Shown piece by piece: positions 57,301 to 64,000 of a DNA stretch of 64,000 nt. Position 1 is the stretch's first letter. Each line of letters begins with the position of its first letter. This DNA comes from Meconema thalassinum (lineage: Eukaryota > Arthropoda > Insecta > Orthoptera > Tettigoniidae), in NCBI GenBank assembly GCA_946902985.2, contig OX336391.1, positions 196,356,289 through 196,420,288 of the forward strand, given 5' to 3'. The position numbers were made by a program, and so were the translations under genes. The notes under the pieces are model-generated. The model was not told where the DNA came from. It searched no databases and saw nothing but the letters and a program-made list of their open reading frames with translations.

Positions 57301-58461
57301 CATTCAATACCTGTTTGCATAATAGTCAACTAAGATCCTTTGGGATATGTGTGTCGGTCAGACAACAGTATTTGTCTTGTAAATCTTTACTGCTTAGAAA
57401 GGAAAGCATTCAAAACCTTTAAGGAGGGTCGAGGTAATTGGTGGAACACCCATCCCACTTTCTATTGTGTGCTGACTCCTCTAGCCGAGGGTCTGCAGGG
57501 GCACTCGAGCCGTCAAGGCGAGTTGAAAGCAAAATATTTTAGACCCTGGTAAATGACATATAATGAAAGATTGTTATGTTGAGTAATGTAGCCATGTGGT
57601 TTAGGAACACATGGATAATTATAGAATATCCTGATGGTTCATTATTTTAGCTATCTGACGAATAGTTAGATGATGTATTTGTACTGTCACTGAAACCAAG
57701 TTTTGAAGTTAGTTACCAGATGCCAGTCGCCACGAGAGCAAGGTAATCTATTGTAGCATCCGACACAAGCTATAACGTAACGTTTTATGTAGGAATCACA
57801 TACAGCATGCAATGGAACCATATAAATAGAGGAAGTGGAGGGGTAGCTTACATAATTATGGAGTTGCACGTTGATTGCGGTGCAACGTCCGAATAGGTAA
57901 ATGCATGAAAGCATTTGTTTGGTGAGAAGAGAAAAATCAAAACACGCACGGCACACATAATTGTTAAAACCAAGAGGTTTAAGGAATAATTAATTTGTGA
58001 TATTAAAGAAGTCACATTGTATGACTGTTATGTTAATGTACAGTTTGTATTGAAGTCGTAGGTGCATCAGCGCACTAGAATATCTTTATGTAGTTCACAT
58101 AAGGGTACAGCTTTATGGTTTTATATGACTCTATTATGATTTCTTTTTGTTTATTTGTGGATTGTGGAAGTAAATTTTTGTTTGCTTTGTTTTTTTATGG
58201 TTTTGGGATTGGTTTGTGTTTGAAGCCATGATTTTCATTTACTGAATTAAAGTTTTAGAATAGAGTTGTGCCTTGTTATTGTAGAGTTGTTACCTTATAG
58301 CCTCAAATCCAAAATATGCACTGCTCATTTGGGGGAACGGCACGCGCCTGAGACCTGATGCTAGCTGGAGGCAGCTGCATATTTACCATCGAGATTACTC
58401 ACATGGGTACACTATGTACTATATCAATTAGCTGTATTGGTTCTATGAAATACAATGTATG
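54338..58461. other. Large unassigned region
   Basis: No protein domain recognised. It contains a CAGT-rich segment (55205-55480) and a near-tandem duplication of about 50 bp at 56523-56620 (AATAATAAAGTAATGATTTT ... GTCAGTGAGATT). A TATA-like ATATAAGGGAG at 55171 just before the CAGT segment recalls an LTR promoter/leader, but no second LTR was found. Confidence 0.35.
55205..55480 (+). repeat. CAGT-rich degenerate simple repeat
   Basis: CAGT or CAGTT recurs about every 8-15 bases (CTCAGTTCAAGCTCAGTC, GCAGTTCACGTGCAGTTTGC and so on) for nearly 280 bases. Confidence 0.75.
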
Positions 58462-59321
58462 AGGTGCGTTCAAAAAGAAACGAGCTGGAGGCATAATTAC
58501 AGAAACCAGTACCTGTACGTTAGAAGTATTGGCCCTGGCAGTTGAGGCACTTGTCCCACTGTGACACGAGGCAGTGAATGGCTGTCTCATAAAATTCCTT
58601 GGGCTGCGATGAGAATCAGTTCCGCACGTACAGCTGGACGTCGGCGTCCGAGGTGAATCGTTGGCCCCGCAGAGCCCTTATCAGGGGGCCAAACAAGGCG
58701 TAGTCACAGGAGAGCTGTCTGGACTGTATGGTGGGTGGCCGAGAACCTTCCATTTGAATTTCTGCAGGAGTGCCGCGACTGTGTTGGCCGTATGAGGTCG
58801 TGCATGGTAGTGGAACGACTACGGCGGCTATGGTGTTCAATGTCACTTGGCGGTCCTGGGTAATGAGTGCATCAACCAGCTGGAAATTGCCATCGGTAAT
58901 GCAGGGGGGTGCCCCAGACCGGGCATCATCGGTTAACGACACCCGTCCTTTCCTGAAGCGCTTGTGATACGCCTTGACCCTTGCAAGGAACATGCAGTGT
59001 TCGCCGTATACTTGTAACATTCGGCGATGAATGTCCGTTCCCCCTACTCCTCCCGCTGTCTGAAACCGAACAACACATGTTTGCTCTTTGGTTGAGGCCT
59101 CCATGTCACTGTTTGCAATGCGACTGGCAGCGTTGGACGATTGATGCATGCTGCTGCTCCCTTTGTATCGTCACGTGACGTGCACGCGTGCCCTTTAGCG
59201 ACGGGCTGTGGCCTTTCACGCTCTGGTCGGAACCACACCTCGTTACACACGCCACGATTAGCCGATGAAGTCACCGGTTTGCGCATTCCAGCCTCTGGCT
59301 CGTTACGTTGTGAACGCACCT
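58462..59321 (-). mobile_element. Internally deleted mariner element
   Basis: AGGTGCGTTC at 58462-58471 is matched by GAACGCACCT at 59312-59321. Length 860 bp against about 1.3 kb for full mariners. Confidence 0.8.
58485..59113 (-). pseudogene. mariner transposase, centre deleted
   Basis: The minus frame from 59113 reads DIHRRMLQVYGEHCM, KAYHKRFRKGRVSLTDDARS, VDALITQDRQVTLNTIA (HTH region), loses homology, then DYALFGPLIRALRGQRFTSD, a TGA in place of a conserved Trp at 58616, and SQPKEFYETAIHCLVSQWDK. The first two catalytic Asp blocks are deleted, and only the DYALFG Asp remains. Confidence 0.82.
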
Positions 59322-59480
59322 TAGAGATGTTTCACTGCAGGCCTTGTAATCTCAATTTCTGATCGCCCCTCGTAACTGTACATGTAACAAACTGTACCTC
59401 TACCATATGGCCTCATAATTCTCATCATTTCCAAAGTGGTTCACCCATTATATAACTGTGTTATGAAATTAACTGTCGCA

Positions 59481-59883
59481 TAGCTTGCCACGGTGGGTGA
59501 GTGGTTTTCTTGTCGGATTACAAACCCCCAAGCTTGCAGGTTCGCTCCTGGCCGTGGTAAGTGATTTTTTGAAAGACGGCAAAGATCACGATACGCATGT
59601 CATACGATGTTGGCATTTTAAAGAACCCATTTGAATTCAGTAGGCCGTGTTCATAATGGCAAAATTTATTAATCTCGGGATTTTCCGCCAACACAAAGTT
59701 CCTCATTTCTCAACTAGAAAGCGCTATAATGTCAAGGAGCTTATATATCTAACTTCCTTGACTTTCATAGTGCTTCAAGGGACAACAAAATTCGATATGC
59801 AAGCTGCCCTCTGGGTGTCAAATAACAAAGCTTGCACCCGTCACCCGAGGCCATACGATATTATTATTATTATTATTATTATG
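59481..59883 (+). mobile_element. tRNA-derived SINE with (ATT)n tail, full length
   Basis: Head GCTTGCCACGGTGGGTGAG, A box GGTGAGTGGTTTTCTTG, B box GCAGGTTCGCTCC, body and ATT tail at 59860-59880. Flanked by AACTGTCGCA at 59471-59480 and 59884-59893. Same family as 22847-23229, opposite orientation. Confidence 0.88.
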
Positions 59884-60302
59884 AACTGTCGCAAAGGGAG
59901 AAGAGCAAAATACAGGCCAGTGAGATGAGGTTCTTGAGGAGCAGTATTGGAGCTACAAAGATGGACAGTATAAGAAATGAGAGGACCAGAGAATTAATGA
60001 AGGAGGAACCATTACAGGATGGTATAGAGAAATCTAGATTTAGATGGTATGGACAAGTAAAATGAATGGAGGAGAAGCGGATACCCAGTAGGATACATGA
60101 GACTAAGTGGAAAGGAAAGAGACGAGAGGAAGACCGAGAGACAGGTGCTGAGGGGGAATGGAAGAAAGCGTGAAGAAGAGAGGTGAAGACTGGACAAGGG
60201 TGGAGGTTGAGAGATGGTGGGAAGACAGAATACGTTGGAGAGGCTTGTATTCCAAACAGTCCCGGCCAGTGGCTGGAAACTGTGCATGATGATGATGATG
60301 TG
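59884..60302 (+). pseudogene. RTE-like LINE pol C-terminus with ATG microsatellite end
   Basis: Reads EMRFLRSSIGATKMDSIRNE, RTRELMKEEPLQ, SRFRWYGQVK, a stop, then a shifted frame with Arg-rich end (KRREEDRE) and WR; ends at a GATGAT repeat at 60286-60302. This is the C-terminal region of RTE-like elements, which end in short microsatellites. The SINE inserted at its left edge. Confidence 0.75.
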
Positions 60303-60799
60303 AGAAAATATCGGGTCGTATTTTTATTAAGATAATTTCATTAATAGAATAACATAATTACGGTATTATCATCAGTATCCTAGCATTAAGAGGGGGCGAA
60401 ACTTGGGTCGGAAATCGCCTTTTATTTCCAGAAATGGCCACCTGAGAGGTGAGCGCTATGGAAGCGTAACACAATCCAATGAAACATGTGTAGACATAAA
60501 ATTAATATAAGTGAGTAACCGTATTACACAGCAATGGTTCAGCATAAATAATGATGGCAGACAAAACAACATGAAAATCACCTAAATTATTGGAAAACAT
60601 TTGTTGAAAGTAGCCTACGATTCGAAAACATCATCCCTGGAGATATATTTCTTTTCTGCCGCCTACTGGGTCGTCCTGGTAGCGCAGTAGCCTAGTATGA
60701 CCTTGAGGGATGCAGCTGTCTTTGTTATGTTTACAAACAGACCAAAGTCATAGTTCCTGTCTACTGTAATTACTTCATATTTTATAAACCATTTAACAA
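60303..60799. other. No gene recognised
   Basis: No domain or repeat recognised. Confidence 0.4.
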
Positions 60800-61105
60800 T
60801 AACCCCTGGCACTACAGCCCATCAAGGGCCTAGGCCTACCAAGCGACCACTGCTCAGCCATTTGACCTGCAGGTATTACAGTGACGTGTGGTCAGCGCAT
60901 CTGGTCCCCTCGGCCGTCAATCTTGGATTTCTTGACCGGGGTGCTGTCTCACTGTCAGACTGCTACTCAATTGTCCTCACGAGGCTGAGTGCACCCCGTT
61001 TCAGCCCTCATGTCTGCTTCTAAAATCCCTGAAGGAGCCTAGAATCAAATCCGGAGCCTCCGGGTGAGAGGCTGGTGCGCTACCCCAACACCATTTACCC
61101 ATCAT
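60800..61105 (-). mobile_element. tRNA-derived SINE, another family
   Basis: Minus strand: GGGTAAATGGTGTTGGGGTA with A box TAGCGCACCAGCCTCTCA, B box GGATTTGATTC at about 61045, then a body of about 240 bases ending in GGGCTGTAGTGCCAGGGG at about 60802. Confidence 0.8.
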
Positions 61106-61265
61106 AAATTGGTACAAAATTACAGTAATGTATAGCAATTTGTATCAATTTTATACCAATATCACCAGATCTAGAACGTGAATTTTGAACCCATGTGTAT
61201 TCTAGAGCAAGCTCACCTTTTCATCTAACAATCAAGTTTTTTTTTCGTGTGGCCTTCTAGGAAGT

Positions 61266-61740
61266 CTTAACTCGATACGACTCGACAGTTTGATGCTGGC
61301 CGAAGCTGGGCTGATAGGCTCTCTCGCTAGCTCGTAGACCCGCTCCGAAGCTAGTAACTTAAATTTCCACTAGATGGAAATTGTTGGAAGAAATGAAAAC
61401 GTAAAAATACTTATAATGGGTGATGTATTAAAGATAGAGATATCCTGTCCGGATCATTTTTGTAGAACTTTTCATGCTGAACAATTATTGCGCTCATAGT
61501 ATATAGATATGTTTAACGGTTGACCCAGCGTGTGCTTAAAAGGCGCACGGAAGGCAGGATTTTCTTCGACTCGATTCCTTAAAATCGTTACTGCTTGGCT
61601 TCCTTTGTTTATAAATGAATGTTTTTCTACAGAAACCTTCCTCGAGAAATACTTTTCATAATGGTGATAACCGCATCAAAATCCCTCCCGTGGTTCTCGA
61701 GATTACCAGTTATATCCAAGAATCGGGGATTCTTACCTCA
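61266..61740 (-). mobile_element. Helitron-like repeat D, copy 2
   Basis: Matches 46590-47068 (AACTCGACAGTTTGATGCTG equivalent, AAAAGGCGCACGGAAGGCA, CCGTGGTTCTCGAGATTACC). The CTAG terminus is missing. Confidence 0.55.
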
Positions 61741-62680
61741 CCACACTTTCAAGAACCCTCATGTATGCTTTTAAATGTCAGGACTTGACGCATTAACCAA
61801 TATTTATTAATCCTGCTTTGGCAAAAAGAGAGTTTCGACATCCCATGACAGACGAAGAGTACGCCTTGGGGCTCCCGATGAAGCAATAGCTTTCTTCCCC
61901 TTATATAACTTAATTCTTACGGAGTTGCTGAAATCTCCTTCACTTCTTGCGTCACCGTAACTTTTTGCTCGATTGTAGGAGACTGATTAGGGCTTGGCCA
62001 ATGGAAGATGTGTCGGTTTGGAAAGGTCCCAATTACAGTCTTAAGTTAAGTCCTTAAAGATAGAAGGAGTGTCCTGCCATGGCAGAGATGAAGGAACGTC
62101 TCAAACCATCTTCAATCAACAAGAGAAAGTATCGATTCCGACTCGTATTTGGGTCAGTCGGATTTGTGGGTGTGCAATGTGCAGCAGATGGATGCTTAGT
62201 CTGGGAATACCTGCAGTTACAGCCTCACCCAAGGGAAACAGTCGCCCATATGTTGGTATCATTTTGTAAAACGCGGAATGATTAGCAGTAAAATAAACTT
62301 ATTGGACAACTTTTAGCTGTAAAAATATGTACTGAATAATTACCGCTATGGGAAGCTAAAAGTGGTAAAATATATATTCTAAACCTTCCGTTTAGTTATC
62401 TACAGTTGACCTATATGCCATTAGAAAGTGTTAAGAAACCTGTGCATCTGAAATCTCTTGAGGGATTTGACCCACCAAGCTACCGTTGTTTGGGTACATG
62501 GCCTGGATATCGTTGACAGCATGACGAGTCCTCTTGGTCGTTAAGCATGGCTTTATTGACCAGTGTCCCTACCACTCGCATCATACAGGTACTTAATTTT
62601 ATTACCAAAAGTGATAATAATATTTAATGATTTCAAATGTCTTAAGTAAGTTAATGCACTTACGAAGTAAATGTAGTTAT
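61741..62680. other. No gene recognised
   Basis: Short open frames at 62069-62285 have no recognised domain. Confidence 0.35.
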
Positions 62681-63245
62681 ACAGGGCACCCGAGAATGTT
62701 CTCCGCAGTGGGTACGTGCAGCTGTGAGTGGTTGAGTCATGCGTTTTAGTTGGCTGCACTGCACTGTGTCCTTCAAAGCGGGACTTCCGCGTGTGAGCTG
62801 TCGGTGTGTATTGCGATAAGCACGCAGCTTGCGTGTATTCTGCGTGTATTAGTCTGCGAGCGTTTAGATAGATTATTATTGGAAGAGTGCAACAGTATAC
62901 AGGCGGTAATGTTTACTATTGAAGAGAGAGTTTTTGGTGGAATACGTTTTTCGCGAAGGCGATCGGTTTACAGATAATGTAAAATTCAGATTTCAGGCGC
63001 GGTTTCCTAATTCAAAGTGTCCAAATCGTGATACCGTTCGGGATTTGGTAAGTAAATTTCGTGTGACTGGCTCATTGCAAGATGTACCGGGAACAGGCAG
63101 GCCTACGCTTTTAACAGACGAAAACATTGATGAAATCTCCGATATAATGCTGCGTAGTCCAAGTAAATCAACACGAAAATTAGCTCAACAAACAGGAATC
63201 TCCAAGTCGACAGCACATAAAGCTGTAAGAGACAAGCTTCAGCTG
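62681..63245 (+). pseudogene. DUF4817-type Tc1 transposon, N-terminal part
   Basis: A possible TIR (CAGGGCACCCGAGAATGTT) at 62682 and a GC-rich 5' UTR precede ATG 62909 (MFTIEERVF). A frameshift in a T-run near 62930 leads into EYVFREGDRFTDNVKFRFQA, ARFPNSKCPNRDTV, RPTLLTDENIDEISDI, SKSTRKLAQQTGISKSTAHK: two helix-turn-helix units of the DUF4817/Tc1-like DNA-binding half. It is cut at about 63245 by repeat D, so the catalytic half is gone. The decayed catalytic half at 49540-49915 belongs to a related family. Confidence 0.82.
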
Positions 63246-63590
63246 TTCCCTTATAGCGGGCGATGTATGGAAGATAGACATATGCTCTCGCGGACTTTTT
63301 TGTACAACTTTTCAGGCTGAAAAATTCTTACACTCATAGTATTTAGATATTTTTAACGGTTTGCCCAACGTAAGCTTACAAAGTGCTCGGACGCCAGGTA
63401 TTTTTATCGACTTTTCCATTAAAATAGTTACTGCTCGGCTTCCTTTGATCATAAATAAATTATTTTCTACAGAAATCATACTCGATATATCCTTTACAGA
63501 TTGGTGAAAACTGCATCAAAATCCAGCCAGTGGTTCTCGTACCCGTAACATCCAAGAATCGGGGACTTAGTTTTATACTAACAGTAAGTA
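63246..63590 (-). mobile_element. Helitron-like repeat D, copy 3
   Basis: Matches copies at 46439 and 61266 in the same order (ATGCTCTCGCGGAC, TTTAACGGTTTGCCC, CCAGTGGTTCTCG). It truncates the DUF4817 frame. Confidence 0.55.
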
Positions 63591-64000
63591 GAGATAGAGA
63601 TGATGCAAGCGGCAGCCGTGCTACCAACGTAACTGCTGTAGCTAGCTCTCGCAGACGCATGTAGGCGCTTCGGAGAACATTCCCGGACTCACTGTACAAT
63701 ATGGTGCTGCAAAACTCTCCGTGATATTTTCAAATCTAATGACTTTGATGGTAGTTTATTCATTACAGCTTCCTTACAATACACTTAATGACCGTGGAAA
63801 ATTCTCTTTGGTAACAATTTGACGCACCATTGCCTCAAACATAACAGTAGTTGTAAGACTCGTTATATCTACACTGGAACGTTAAATATAGGTAAAATTC
63901 AATAAATACATTATTATTATCATAATCATCAGCAGCAGCACCCAGTTGTTCAATTTTACGTCTTTGAATTACGGGAGATCAATACTCTCATTACAAATAT
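63591..64000. other. No gene recognised
   Basis: Nothing recognised apart from an ATT run near 63910. Confidence 0.4.

Noticed and set aside
54338..58461. LTR retrotransposon
   Set aside because: Leader-like features exist, but no paired LTR, primer site or gag/pol was seen.

Overview
The window is eukaryotic, repeat-dominated DNA, almost certainly from an insect with a large genome. Evidence is the mixture of LINEs, Penelope-like elements, Helitron/Helentron-type elements, several mariner/Tc1 relatives and at least five tRNA-derived SINE families, all at low gene density. The repertoire (abundant tRNA-SINEs, DUF4817-type Tc1 relatives, PLEs with hammerhead ribozymes) suggests a polyneopteran insect, but that placement rests on recollection of repeat types and was not checked. 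No bacterial operons, rRNA or functional tRNA genes were seen.

Only one stretch looks like a conserved host gene: a 104-bp exon at 31918-32021 with consensus splice sites, encoding part of the DUF1736 region of a TMTC-family protein (ER O-mannosyltransferase/TPR protein). Much of the window may therefore be intron or flank of that gene.

Layout. 1-2.4 kb: 3' part of a non-LTR retrotransposon with an open reading frame and poly(A). 2.4-14.3 kb: Helentron-like non-autonomous elements (called HINE here) carrying a twelve-unit 293-bp array, cut by a Penelope-like element with RT, GIY-YIG and a hammerhead-like motif, then a tandem pair of SINE-containing composite units. 14.3-19.3 kb: LINE fragments, a Helitron end, a TIR element and a perfect 57-bp inverted repeat with two opposed hammerhead motifs. 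19.3-27.3 kb: another HINE, two more composite units, a SINE with target duplication and a 2.2-kb Helitron inside a TA tract. 29.1-31.2 kb: a 2-kb polypurine tract that looks like a runaway SINE tail. 31.9 kb: host exon. 32.7-41.2 kb: mariner relic, HINE, small Helitron, LINE relics. 43.9-45.3 kb: HINE in reverse. 46-64 kb: Helitron ends, a Tc1/mariner relic with 281-bp TIRs, two internally deleted mariners, SINEs, an RTE-like LINE tail and a DUF4817 transposase relic.

The most unusual system is the HINE group. Copies share a 12-bp subterminal inverted repeat, a 5' hairpin followed by a GT-type microsatellite in the head-bearing copies, and a 3' hairpin, yet carry different cores, each built on a basic period of about 146 bp. 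Terminal sequences co-vary within single copies. No replicase/helicase was seen, so the copies would depend on an autonomous partner elsewhere.
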